64,000 nt of DNA, from contig NZ_JABJVY010000002.1 in NCBI RefSeq assembly GCF_040750475.1, positions 124,001 to 188,000 on the forward strand. The letters are read 5' to 3'. The DNA comes from Amorphus sp040750475. Its GTDB lineage: Bacteria > Pseudomonadota > Alphaproteobacteria > Rhizobiales > Amorphaceae. Every line of letters begins with the position of its first letter. Position 1 is the first letter of the stretch. The notes below the pieces were generated by a model. It searched no databases and was not told the origin of the DNA. It worked only from the letters and a program-made list of their open reading frames with translations. Shown here piece after piece: positions 42,717 through 51,055 of this stretch. Both the position numbers and the translations under genes were made by a program.

Positions 42717-43880
42717 TTAAAACGATCGGGGCATTTCGAGCACATGCTCGGCGATATAGGAGAGGATCAGGTTCGTCGAGATCGGCGCTACCTGGTAGAG
42801 TCGTGTCTCCCGGAACTTCCGCTCCACATCATATTCTTCGGCAAAGCCAAAGCCGCCATGGATCTGCAGGCAGGCGTTGGCCGCCTCCCAGGACGCATCG
42901 GCGGCAAGCAGCTTGGTCATGTTTGCCTGGGCGCCGCAGTCCTCGTTGGCGTCGAACCGCCGGCAGGCCTCGAAGCGCATCAGGTTGGCCGCCTCGACGT
43001 TGACATAGGCGCGGGCGAGGGGGAACTGCACACCCTGATTCTGGCCGATCGGGCGGTCGAAGACGAGCCGTTCCTTGCCATAGGCAGCCGCCTTTTCCAG
43101 AAACCAATAGCCGTCGCCGATACACTCCGCGCCGATCAGGACGCGTTCGGCATTGAGCCCGGACAGGATGCAACGGAAGCCCCGGCCTTCCTCGCCAATG
43201 ATGTTCTCCTCGGGGATCTCCAAATCGTCGAAAAAGACCTCGTAGGTCTCGTGGCCGACCATGTTGCGGATCGGCTTGATCTCCATGCCTTTGCCGAGCG
43301 CGTCCTTCAGCTCCACGATGAAGACCGACAGCCCATCGGATTTCTTCTTCACATCGGCGAGCGGCGTGGTGCGGGCAAGCAAGATCATCAGGTCGGAGTG
43401 TTTGATCCGGCTGATCCAGACCTTCTGGCCGTTGACGACGTAGCGGTCGCCACGCTTCACGGCAGTGGTCTTGAGCTTGGTGGTGTCGGTGCCCGTGGTC
43501 GGCTCGGTGACCGCCATCGACTGCAAGCGCAGCTCGCCCGCGGCGATCTTCGGCAGATATTTCTGCTTTTGTGCCTCCGAGCCGTGCCGAAGCACCGTGC
43601 CCATGTTGTACATCTGGCCATGGCAATGGCCGGCGTTGCCGCCGCCACGGTTGATCTCCTCCATGACGATGGAGGCTTCGGTCAGACCGAGCCCGGAGCC
43701 GCCATAGGATTCCGGGATCATCGCGGCAAGCCATCCCGCCTTGGTCAGGGCGTCGACGAACTGCTCCGGATAGGTTTCGCGAGCGCCGTGGTCGCGGTGA
43801 TATTCGGGCGGAAACTGGGCAGAGAGATCGCGCAGGGCCTCGCGCAAATCGTCGTGGGCAGTGGGCGCGCTGGTCTTCAA
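42717..43880 (-). CDS. Acyl-CoA dehydrogenase
   Basis: 387-residue FAD enzyme introducing a 2,3-double bond in an acyl-CoA. Signature elements include AVTEPTTGTDTTKLKTTAVKRGD (FAD/substrate), VWISRIKHSDLM and the C-terminal QIHGGFGFAEEYDVERKFRE, with a YE-type loop near YEVFFDDLEIP. The start is TTG 43880 preceded by GAGG at nine bases; an ATG upstream is out of frame. Forms an operon with the CitE-like and hotdog genes. Confidence 0.92.
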   Translation of the reverse strand: MKTSAPTAHDDLREALRDLSAQFPPEYHRDHGARETYPEQFVDALTKAGWLAAMIPESYGGSGLGLTEASIVMEEINRGGGNAGHCHGQMYNMGTVLRHGSEAQKQKYLPKIAAGELRLQSMAVTEPTTGTDTTKLKTTAVKRGDRYVVNGQKVWISRIKHSDLMILLARTTPLADVKKKSDGLSVFIVELKDALGKGMEIKPIRNMVGHETYEVFFDDLEIPEENIIGEEGRGFRCILSGLNAERVLIGAECIGDGYWFLEKAAAYGKERLVFDRPIGQNQGVQFPLARAYVNVEAANLMRFEACRRFDANEDCGAQANMTKLLAADASWEAANACLQIHGGFGFAEEYDVERKFRETRLYQVAPISTNLILSYIAEHVLEMPRSF

Positions 43881-43916
43881 AGGGGGCGTCCTCGCATGCG
43901 TTGGGTCTGAAGGCGA

Positions 43917-44822
43917 TTAAATCGGATCCCAGCTAAAGACGTCGGCCGAGACCTCGAGATCGTAGAAGTTCGCCTTGAGTGCGGGGATCGCATGCTCGGC
44001 CACCGTTTCGGCGGTCCAGCCTTCGCCGCGATGGACGGAGCGAACAGGCCGCGGCTGGCTGAATAGGAAGATCTCGTTGTTGCGCACGGAGAAGATCTGG
44101 CCGGTTACGTCTTCGGACCGATCCGAGGCAAGGTAGATCACCAGCGGTGCGATTTTTTCTGGCTTCATCTCCTTCAGCCGGCGAACGCGCTCCTCCTGCT
44201 CGGGGCTGTCGACCTTGATCGAGGAGGTCATGCGGCTCCACGCGAAGGGTGCAACGCAGTTGGAGCGCACGCCCCAGCGCGCCAGATCGAGCGCGATCGA
44301 CTTGGAGAGGGCGAGAATCCCCATCTTGGCGGCGGAATAGTTGGCCTGGGCGAGATTGCCGATCATGCCGGAAGTGGAGGTCATGTGGATCAGCGAGCCG
44401 GAGTTCTGATTGCGGAACACATCGGCCGCTGCCCGAGACACGTTGAAGGCGCCGTAGAGATGGACCTTCAGGACCGCGTCGAAGTCGCTCTCCTCCATCT
44501 TGTGGAAGAAGCCGTCGCGCGTGATGCCGGCGTTGTTCACCACCGCGTCGAGGCCGCCGAAGGTGTCGACGGCCTCCGCAACGGTGGCCCGCACGGCGTC
44601 GGCATCGGTGACGCTGGCGGTGGAGGCGAGCGCGCGGCCGCCTTTGGCGACGATCTCGTCGACGACCACTTGTGCGGCGCCCTGGTTCTCCGTTTCGCCG
44701 CTGAGCGTCACGCCGACATCGTTGACCACGATCGCCGCGCCGGCATCGGCGCAGGCCAGTGCCAGGTCGCGTCCGATGCCGTTTCCGGCGCCGGTAATCA
44801 GCACCACTTTGCCGTCCAGCAT
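43917..44822 (-). CDS. SDR oxidoreductase, multifunctional-enzyme-2-like 3-hydroxyacyl-CoA dehydrogenase
   Basis: 301-residue classical short-chain dehydrogenase: cofactor motif TGAGNGIGR (10-18), NNAG, catalytic Ser/Tyr/Lys in HMTSTSGMIGNLAQANYSAAKMG. NDVGVTLSGE after the second strand and the extended C-terminus are those of peroxisomal-type MFE-2 (R)-3-hydroxyacyl-CoA dehydrogenases. Placed between acyl-CoA dehydrogenase and crotonase genes, it likely oxidises a 3-hydroxyacyl-CoA. Confidence 0.92.
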   Translation of the reverse strand: MLDGKVVLITGAGNGIGRDLALACADAGAAIVVNDVGVTLSGETENQGAAQVVVDEIVAKGGRALASTASVTDADAVRATVAEAVDTFGGLDAVVNNAGITRDGFFHKMEESDFDAVLKVHLYGAFNVSRAAADVFRNQNSGSLIHMTSTSGMIGNLAQANYSAAKMGILALSKSIALDLARWGVRSNCVAPFAWSRMTSSIKVDSPEQEERVRRLKEMKPEKIAPLVIYLASDRSEDVTGQIFSVRNNEIFLFSQPRPVRSVHRGEGWTAETVAEHAIPALKANFYDLEVSADVFSWDPI

Positions 44823-44924
44823 GGTCGGGGAGTCCTCCTTGTGCGCGTTTGGAGCCGGTCGGCTTGTCGTCTGCCGACGGCCTTTGGCTCATCGTTCTCG
44901 CCGGATCCGGCGCTTCGGGTTGCT

Positions 44925-45704
44925 CTACCGGTCCTTGAACTCCGGCGGCCGCTTTTCCAGGAAGGCGGCCCGGCCTTCGGCGGCATCGTCGCTTAATAGG
45001 AGCTCGGGCTGGATCAAGCGTTCGAAATCCAGGGCCGGCGCGATTTTCAGGGCATAGTAGTCTTTGATGGCCCGCAAGGGACGCGGCGCAAGAGCCGTCA
45101 GAGTACCGGCAAGCTCAAGGGCGCGGTCCAATGTCGCCCCGGGCTCGACCAGTTCATCGACCAGACCAATGTCGAGCGCCTCTGGCCCCTTTACGGTACG
45201 TGCATAGAGCAGGATCTGCTTGGCCCTGGCGAGACCGATGCGGCGGGGCAGGGTCTCCAGAAGGCCATAGTCCGGAATGAGCCCGACCTTGGGAAAGGCG
45301 GGCAGGAAGCCGGCCTCGCGTGAGGCAACGATGGTATCGCCGAGAAGCGCGAAGCCGAACCCGGCGCCGGCCGCCCATCCCTCAACCGCGCTGACGACCG
45401 GCACCGACGCGCTCGCGATCTGAAGCGCAAGCTTGCGGGAGATATCGAACTGGACCCGTTTTGCGCCGCGCCCCAGGTCCATCGCGGAGAGGTCGCCGCC
45501 GGAGCAGAAATGGCCTCCGGCGCCAGTGAGCACGATCGCACGGATTTCCCGATCATTCTCCTGTTCTGCAAAGCCGGCTTCCAGGCCTTGCACCACATGC
45601 GGATTCAGCGCGTTTCGGCGAGCGGGATTGTTGAGCGTCAGGATCAGGGTCGATCCGCGTCGCTCCGACAGGACTTGGGCCTCGCTCGTCTCCGGCGCGG
45701 TCAC
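44925..45704 (-). CDS. Crotonase-family protein with PaaG-type Asp
   Basis: 259-residue enoyl-CoA hydratase/isomerase. The oxyanion hole HFCSGGDLSAM is intact. The first hydratase Glu is replaced in WAAGAGFGFALLGDT and the second region reads KVGLIPDYG with Asp145, the arrangement of PaaG and dienoyl-CoA isomerases. It overlaps the MaoC-like gene by 4 nt. Together with two other crotonases of the same kind, this argues for double-bond isomerisation or ring chemistry in the pathway. Confidence 0.9.
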   Translation of the reverse strand: MTAPETSEAQVLSERRGSTLILTLNNPARRNALNPHVVQGLEAGFAEQENDREIRAIVLTGAGGHFCSGGDLSAMDLGRGAKRVQFDISRKLALQIASASVPVVSAVEGWAAGAGFGFALLGDTIVASREAGFLPAFPKVGLIPDYGLLETLPRRIGLARAKQILLYARTVKGPEALDIGLVDELVEPGATLDRALELAGTLTALAPRPLRAIKDYYALKIAPALDFERLIQPELLLSDDAAEGRAAFLEKRPPEFKDR

Positions 45705-46102
45705 GATTGCGCCTCCGAGGCTGCGCGGGGCGCGAGCGTGAGGGAGCCGGCCATAACGGCCGTACCGTCTTCGCGGACGACCGCGACATCGTAAGCACCA
45801 CCGTCATCGCGACGCGTGGCGCTCGAGGTCAGCCGGTTCGGGAGCGGGGTTGGGGCAACGAAACGCACCGACACGTCCGCGACCATGAGGTCCGGCCCGA
45901 CGCGTCGTTCGATCCCGGCAAGCAGTAGATTGAGCGCCATCGTACCGTGGGCGATCGGGCCGCCGAATGGTGTGCCGGCGGCAAACTCGGCATCGACATG
46001 GAGTGGATTGAAGTCGTTGGTGAGCCCCGCATAGGCGAGGGTGGTCTGTGCGGTGCAGTCGAGAGACACGGCCGGCAGGTCTTGAGGAAAGATTGAGGTC
46101 AT
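45701..46102 (-). CDS. MaoC-like (R)-specific enoyl-CoA hydratase domain protein
   Basis: 133-residue hotdog protein with the hydratase-2 motif DFNPLHVDAEFAAGTPFGGPIAHGTMALNLL (catalytic Asp and His as in FNPLH). It could supply the hydration step that the Asp-type crotonases probably do not. The frame overlaps the crotonase gene by ATGA and is preceded by a REP-like hairpin. Confidence 0.9.
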   Translation of the reverse strand: MTSIFPQDLPAVSLDCTAQTTLAYAGLTNDFNPLHVDAEFAAGTPFGGPIAHGTMALNLLLAGIERRVGPDLMVADVSVRFVAPTPLPNRLTSSATRRDDGGAYDVAVVREDGTAVMAGSLTLAPRAASEAQS

Positions 46103-46142
46103 CGGGCATTTCCCCGGGTCGAACCGATGGGGCCGCCATTTG

Positions 46143-46178
46143 CTCCGCTCATTCCCGCTTGCGCGGGAATGAGCGGAG
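46143..46178. repeat. REP-like perfect hairpin, copy 3
   Basis: CTCCGCTCATTCCCGC (46143-46158), loop TTGC, GCGGGAATGAGCGGAG (46163-46178): a perfect 16-bp stem between two hotdog genes. Same family as 11493 and 17912. Such a hairpin inside an operon could attenuate or stabilise mRNA. Confidence 0.9.
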
Positions 46179-46217
46179 AGGGGGGCAATGACATGGGGTT
46201 CAACTCCGGTGCTCCCT

Positions 46218-46637
46218 CTATGCGGCCCAGATCGCGCGGATCTCGCCGGTCAGGATGATGTCGGCGTCGGTTCGGCCCGTGACGGAGAAGGTGACCCAGC
46301 GGCGCTCGCGCTTCATCTCCTTGCCGCCGACGTTGAAATCAAAATGCATGAGATCGCCCCAGGCGGCGTCCGTTCCAGTGAACGAAAGCGTTTGCATCGC
46401 GTGGACATTTCCCGGCGGGCGCGGCTGGATGACCTTCACATAGGCGTCCATCATCAGCGCGACGGCGAGGCCTTGAGGCACCATCGCCCCGGCCGCTCCG
46501 ACACTTTCGCCATAGACCTCGTTCCAATGGGCGCGGCGATCGGCATCCAGCGCGAGATCGATTGTACCGAGCGCCATGCCGGGCTGGAAATCGGCGAAGG
46601 TCCAGATCTCACCGTCCGGCTCGTGCGATCCGCTCAT
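46218..46637 (-). CDS. MaoC N-terminal-like hotdog protein
   Basis: 139-residue hotdog-fold protein (FADFQPGMALGTIDLALDADRRAHWNEVYGES) lacking the NPLH hydratase motif. In two-component MaoC hydratases one half binds CoA and the other carries the catalytic His/Asp, so it may pair with the protein at 45701. It is first in the leftward operon downstream of the 46808 element. Confidence 0.85.
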   Translation of the reverse strand: MSGSHEPDGEIWTFADFQPGMALGTIDLALDADRRAHWNEVYGESVGAAGAMVPQGLAVALMMDAYVKVIQPRPPGNVHAMQTLSFTGTDAAWGDLMHFDFNVGGKEMKRERRWVTFSVTGRTDADIILTGEIRAIWAA

Positions 46638-46649
46638 GAGGTCCGGTCC

Positions 46650-46702
46650 GGGCGGAGTTTAGGTCGACGAGCCTCTTCCCGCTTCGACTGGAAACGCTCT
46701 AG
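46650..46702 (+). repeat. Dispersed palindromic repeat, truncated copy 6
   Basis: Only the right end is recognisable (CTTCGACTGGAAACGCTCTAG, 46682-46702) with a diverged left part. Confidence 0.5.
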
Positions 46703-46807
46703 GCCGTCGCGGGCCCCGGCGCGGGACGCCGTCGTGCACTTTCTCATCGTTGGATCTTTCCTCCCGCGCGGCGATGTCTTCTCTGACGGTCATCGATTGC
46801 GCATTAA

Positions 46808-46832
46808 AAAATAAACCGAACAGTCGTCTTAA
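46808..46832. promoter_or_regulatory. Putative operator shared with 50978
   Basis: AAAATAAACCGAACAG, then one variable base (T), then CGTCTTAA. The element at 50978-51002 is identical except for that base (A). It lies 171 bp upstream of the hotdog gene at 46637 and 71 bp past the end of the CoA-transferase gene. Confidence 0.7.
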
Positions 46833-46902
46833 GTAAAGAGGTGTGGGCGCGTCCGGACAGGGCGATACGAGGCGCCAAAGCGTTTTGTCCGCGGTTCTCG
46901 GT

Positions 46903-48147
46903 TTAGCCCAACGCCTCCCGCAGCTCCGGATGCGCGATGGCGATCAAGGCCTTGCGGCGTTCGGCGTCGGTCTTGCCGCGCAGGTCGGCGTGGCCGAACT
47001 CCGTCACGATCACGCCAGCATCGGCCCGAGCGATGCTGGCCGGGCCCGAGAGGGTCGGAACGATCCGGCTGACGCGCCGGCCGTCCTTGGTCAGCGTGGA
47101 TGACGGCAAGGCAATGATCGGCAGCCCATCATCCGAGGCGGCCGCGCCGCGCAGGAAGTCGGTCCCGCCCCCGACCGCGCCCACATAGCGGCCACCCGCG
47201 ACCTCGGCGTTGATCTGGCCGGTGAGGTCCACCTCGATCGCGGAGTTGATGGCCGCGAAGCGAGACAAACCGGCCAGTACCTTGGGGTCGTGGGTGAAGC
47301 TCGTGGGCGCGAGCTTGATCGTGGGGTGGTCGTGGCAGAAGCGGAAGGTGTCGGCATCGCCCACGATCACGCCGGCGATCGACGCGTCCTGCTGCAGGCC
47401 CTTGTGGGTATTGGTTACGACCCCCGCGTTGATCAGCTTGATCAGCCCCGGATTCAGAAGGCCGGAATGGATTCCGAGATCGCGGTGGCCGGAAAGGGCC
47501 TCGAGAATGGCGGCAGGCATTGCGCCGAGCCCGACCTGAAGTGTCGCGCCATCGGGGATCAGATCGGCGACGTTGGCGGCAATGGCGGCATCGAGCGGAT
47601 TGGGTGGTGCCTCGGGGGCGGGAACCGGCGCACGGGAGGTGCGCACGATGATATCGATGTCGTCCAGTCCGATCGTCCAGTCCGATCGGGTGGACGGCAC
47701 CTGATCGTTGACTTCGGCGACGACCACGCGAGCCTTGGCGATTGCCGAATGGGGATAGTCGCACGCGAGCGCGAAGCTGAACCGGCCCGGGTCGGCCGTC
47801 GGCGCGAGCTGCAGAAACAGAACGTCGACGGTGTGCCCGAGCTGTCGAGCCAAAGCCGAATAGTGGCTCGGCAGGATGTCGAGGCAGCCGGCCGAGGCGA
47901 GGGCACGGTTGCTCCCTGTCGCACAATAGGAGCGCATGTCGACGACGTCGGCATGCTCGGGCCGAACGGTGCCGGCAAAACCGATCCCGACGAACGCCGA
48001 GAAGCGGCCGCCGATCGTGTGCCGCTCGTCCATCAGGCGTTCGCTCAATGTCGTCGGCTCCGCACAGGCCTGTCCCCAGGCCACGAGATCGCCGGGACGG
48101 ACATAGTCGGCCGGCCGAAAGGCGTCCGCGGCGATCTCCCGGCTCAT
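46903..48147 (-). CDS. Acetyl-CoA hydrolase/4-hydroxybutyrate CoA-transferase family protein
   Basis: 414-residue family I-like CoA-transferase from ATG 48147 (MSREIAADAF). Conserved GLGAMPAAIL, GIHSGLLNPG, catalytic Glu in NSAIEVDLTGQINAE and GGGTDFLRGA match the 4-hydroxybutyrate or acetate CoA-transferase group (Cat2/AbfT). It exchanges CoA between a product thioester and a free acid. The TGA of the thiolase gene overlaps its ATG, placing both in one operon with an acyl-CoA dehydrogenase. Confidence 0.9.
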   Translation of the reverse strand: MSREIAADAFRPADYVRPGDLVAWGQACAEPTTLSERLMDERHTIGGRFSAFVGIGFAGTVRPEHADVVDMRSYCATGSNRALASAGCLDILPSHYSALARQLGHTVDVLFLQLAPTADPGRFSFALACDYPHSAIAKARVVVAEVNDQVPSTRSDWTIGLDDIDIIVRTSRAPVPAPEAPPNPLDAAIAANVADLIPDGATLQVGLGAMPAAILEALSGHRDLGIHSGLLNPGLIKLINAGVVTNTHKGLQQDASIAGVIVGDADTFRFCHDHPTIKLAPTSFTHDPKVLAGLSRFAAINSAIEVDLTGQINAEVAGGRYVGAVGGGTDFLRGAAASDDGLPIIALPSSTLTKDGRRVSRIVPTLSGPASIARADAGVIVTEFGHADLRGKTDAERRKALIAIAHPELREALG

Positions 48148-49340
48148 GCCGCCTCGAAGATCGCGGCCATGCCCTGGCCGCCGCCGACGCACATCGTCTC
48201 CAGGCCATAGCGGGCGCCGCGCCGCTTCATCTCGCGCAAGAGCGTCGTCATGATCCGCACCCCGGTCGCACCGATCGGATGGCCGAGCGAAATGCCGGAG
48301 CCGTTGACGTTGACGCGCGGATCCCCCTCGATGCCCCAGGACTTCAGCACGGCCAAAACCTGGCAGGCGAAGGCCTCGTTGACCTCGATCAGATCCATGT
48401 CGGCAAGCGTCATGCCGGCGCGGTCCATCGCCTTGGCCGTGGCGGGAACGGGGCCGATCCCCATCCTTGAGGGATCGCAACCGGCCGCCGCCCAACCGTT
48501 CAGGAAGGCAAGCGGGGTCAGCCCGAGGTCGGCAAGCCGGTCCTCGGCAACGACCAGACAGGCTGCGGCCGCATCGTTCTGCTGGCTTGCATTGCCGGCG
48601 GTCACGGTGCCGCCCTTCATGATCGGGCGCAGCTTGGCAAGGCTTTCCGGCGTGGTGTCGCCCCGGATGCCCTCGTCACGGTCCACCACGATCGCCTCGC
48701 CCTTGCGCTGGGGCACCTCGATGGCGACGACTTCTTCGGCGAACGTGCCCGCCTCCCAGGCGGCCGCGGCCTTCTGCTGGCTGGCTGCGGCGAAAGCGTC
48801 GGCGGTTTCGCGGGAGATCTGGAAATCCGTTGCCAGATTTTCCGCCGTTTCCACCATGCCGGAAATGTAGCCGAAGCGATGCTCGGGCTGGGAGCGTTCG
48901 CGTCCGCGGTCGAGCCGGTCATACATGGTGAAGTTGCCGGCGCGTTTTCCCCAACGCGCGTCCACAGAGTAGTACTCGATGTTGCTCATGCTCTCCACGC
49001 CGCCGGCAAGCACCACGTCGCAGACGCCGGTCTGCACCATCATGGCCGCCGTCGCGATCGACTGCAGCCCGCCGCCGCAGCGCCGATCGAGTTGCATGCC
49101 CGGGACGTCGATAGGAAGCCCCATTTCCAGCGCGATCCAGCGCCCCACGCACGGCGTTTCGGAGTTGGCATAGGACTGGGCGAAGACCACGTCTTCCACC
49201 AAGGCCGGATCGAGCCCCGCCTCGGCGAGGACCGCGTTGGCGACGGTCGCGCCCAGCCGTTCCACGGGAACGGGCCGAAGGGCGCCGCCGAAGCGCCCGA
49301 TCGGACTGCGTAACGGCGCCACGATGGCAGCACGTTTCAT
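48144..49340 (-). CDS. Acetyl-CoA C-acyltransferase (thiolase)
   Basis: 398-residue thiolase releasing acetyl-CoA from a 3-ketoacyl-CoA. Nucleophilic Cys in QLDRRCGGGLQSI, His in NVNGSGISLGHPIGATG and second Cys in METMCVGGGQG are intact. ATG 49340 has an AAGGAG RBS at nine bases. This is a degradative-type, standard-length thiolase, unlike the SCP-x-type one starting at 63845. Confidence 0.95.
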   Translation of the reverse strand: MKRAAIVAPLRSPIGRFGGALRPVPVERLGATVANAVLAEAGLDPALVEDVVFAQSYANSETPCVGRWIALEMGLPIDVPGMQLDRRCGGGLQSIATAAMMVQTGVCDVVLAGGVESMSNIEYYSVDARWGKRAGNFTMYDRLDRGRERSQPEHRFGYISGMVETAENLATDFQISRETADAFAAASQQKAAAAWEAGTFAEEVVAIEVPQRKGEAIVVDRDEGIRGDTTPESLAKLRPIMKGGTVTAGNASQQNDAAAACLVVAEDRLADLGLTPLAFLNGWAAAGCDPSRMGIGPVPATAKAMDRAGMTLADMDLIEVNEAFACQVLAVLKSWGIEGDPRVNVNGSGISLGHPIGATGVRIMTTLLREMKRRGARYGLETMCVGGGQGMAAIFEAA

Positions 49341-49432
49341 GAATTTTTCTCCTTGCGGGATCCTGACAGTCGCCGCCATTTCGGCGAGGCCCGCTTTCGG
49401 TCTTTTCCTCGCCAGCACGCTCACTCGATGAT

Positions 49433-50629
49433 TTAGAGCCGCTTGGCGACCTCTTCGAGCATCACTTCCGTCGCCCCGCCGCCGATCCGTAGAATCCGGG
49501 CGTCGCGGACCATGCGCTCGATCGGCGTACCGCGCATATAGCCGGTGCCGCCGTGGAGCTGCAGGCAGCCGTGAACCACCTCGTGCAGGATCTCCGGGGC
49601 GGTGGACTTGATCATCGCCGTTTCGAGGCTGGTGTTGCGGCCACCGTCGTAAGCTGCGGCGGTTTGGTAGGTCATCGCCCGTATCATGGCGACCTGGGAG
49701 GCGAGGCTGGCAAGGCGCTGGCGGGTCGCCTGCTGCTCCCAGAGCGTGCGGCCGAACGCTTTGCGGGTGCGGACATAGTCGAGCGCGAGTTCGATCGCCT
49801 TGGCGGCTTCGCCCGACGAAATCGCGCCAACCATCAGCCGCTCGTGTTCGAACCCACGCATGATGGCGTAGAAGCCCTGGTTTTCGCCGCCGAGAAGGTC
49901 TTCGTCGGGCACGCGCACGTCGTCGAAATAGAGTTCCGCCGTGTCGGAGGAGAGCCAGCCGTGTTTTTCCAGCTTGCTGGCGACCGTCACTCCGGGGGTG
50001 GATTTCGGCACGATGAAGAGGGACAGGCCCCGGCTGCCCTTGGCGTCCGGATCGGTGCGGGCGGCGACGATGATGATGTCGCCATAGACGCCATTGGTGA
50101 TGAACATCTTGGAGCCGTTGATGACCCAGTCGTCCCCGTCGCGGCGGGCATGGGTCTTGAGGCCGGCGACGTCCGAGCCCGCGCCGGCTTCCGTCACGGC
50201 GATCGCGCAGACGGTTTCGCCGCTGCAGATCTGGGGCAGCCACCGAGCCTTCTGCTCCGGCGTACCGACGCGGGTGATGTGGCTTGCCGACATATCGCTG
50301 TGGACGGTGACGCTCGACGTCACGCCGCCATAGGAGCTGCGCGCGAGCTCCTCGCCGAACACCACGGAGGCAAGCGCGCCCATTTCCGTCCCGCCATAGG
50401 CGGTCTCGTGCTGCATGCCCAGAAGACCGAGCTCGCCGAGCTTGCGGAACAAGGCGCGCGGGATTTTGCCTTCCCGCTCCCAGTCGTCGGCGTAGGGAAC
50501 GATTTCGGCTTCGACGACCCGTTGAACCTGGTCGCGCAGCATCTGCAGCTCTTCCGGAACGAAGTCCGGATCCGGCAAGCGGAAGCCTTGGGTAAGGGCG
50601 CCGTTCTGGCCCGAGATGGGAGCGTTCAA
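49433..50629 (-). CDS. Acyl-CoA dehydrogenase
   Basis: 398-residue acyl-CoA dehydrogenase with AVTEAGAGSDVAGLKTHARRDG and MFITNG, the C-terminal LHGGTGYMRGTPIERMVRDARILRIGGGATEVM and catalytic-base region consistent with the short/medium-chain class. First gene of the leftward ACAD-thiolase-CoA-transferase operon; its promoter region (50630-51025) contains two AT-rich repeat elements. Confidence 0.94.
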   Translation of the reverse strand: MNAPISGQNGALTQGFRLPDPDFVPEELQMLRDQVQRVVEAEIVPYADDWEREGKIPRALFRKLGELGLLGMQHETAYGGTEMGALASVVFGEELARSSYGGVTSSVTVHSDMSASHITRVGTPEQKARWLPQICSGETVCAIAVTEAGAGSDVAGLKTHARRDGDDWVINGSKMFITNGVYGDIIIVAARTDPDAKGSRGLSLFIVPKSTPGVTVASKLEKHGWLSSDTAELYFDDVRVPDEDLLGGENQGFYAIMRGFEHERLMVGAISSGEAAKAIELALDYVRTRKAFGRTLWEQQATRQRLASLASQVAMIRAMTYQTAAAYDGGRNTSLETAMIKSTAPEILHEVVHGCLQLHGGTGYMRGTPIERMVRDARILRIGGGATEVMLEEVAKRL

Positions 50630-50712
50630 GGCAAATCCTCCTGCTTTCGCCGGTCGTGGCCGGATCGCCCGCGTGGGGCGCCGGCCCTCTGGTGGCGCGT
50701 GCGATATATAAA

Positions 50713-50733
50713 CCGGTTATTCGTCCGGTTATT
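50713..50733. promoter_or_regulatory. Inverted/direct-repeat operator candidate
   Basis: CCGGTTATT-CGT-CCGGTTATT is a direct repeat (50713-50721 and 50725-50733). The overlapping AACCGG-TTATTCGT-CCGGTT is a perfect 6-bp inverted repeat with 8-bp spacer. It lies 84 bp upstream of the acyl-CoA dehydrogenase start. The gap 50630-51055 (426 bases) holds this and the 50978 element. Confidence 0.6.
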
Positions 50734-50977
50734 AGATCTTGTGGTATGGCGCTGCGCCGTTTCCGTCAAGATCTCTTGTCCGCAAGGCGGCATTGAAACA
50801 ATGCCTAAGCGTGCGTCGAGGCGCGAGGCGCGATCGAGATTGAGCCGAGGGCAAGAGATGATCAACGATTGATAGGTGCTCGTTTCGATCCGTAGACGGG
50901 TCGAAAACAGATCGCGCCTTGGACTTTTGTCGTGCGCCGCGTCGCGACCGCTTGATCTTTGCCGTCCTGCCGGTTAG

Positions 50978-51002
50978 AAAATAAACCGAACAGACGTCTT
51001 AA
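50978..51002. promoter_or_regulatory. Putative operator shared with 46808
   Basis: AAAATAAACCGAACAG, A, CGTCTTAA; 24 of 25 bases identical to 46808-46832. It is just upstream of the rightward dioxygenase-beta operon (54 bp before the chosen TTG, 24 bp before the alternative ATG 51026) and about 350 bp from the leftward acyl-CoA dehydrogenase gene. Confidence 0.7.
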
Positions 51003-51055
51003 TTATTGGCCTTCGAACGCCGGCCATGACAAGTAAGAAGCCAGGGAGGACCGGA

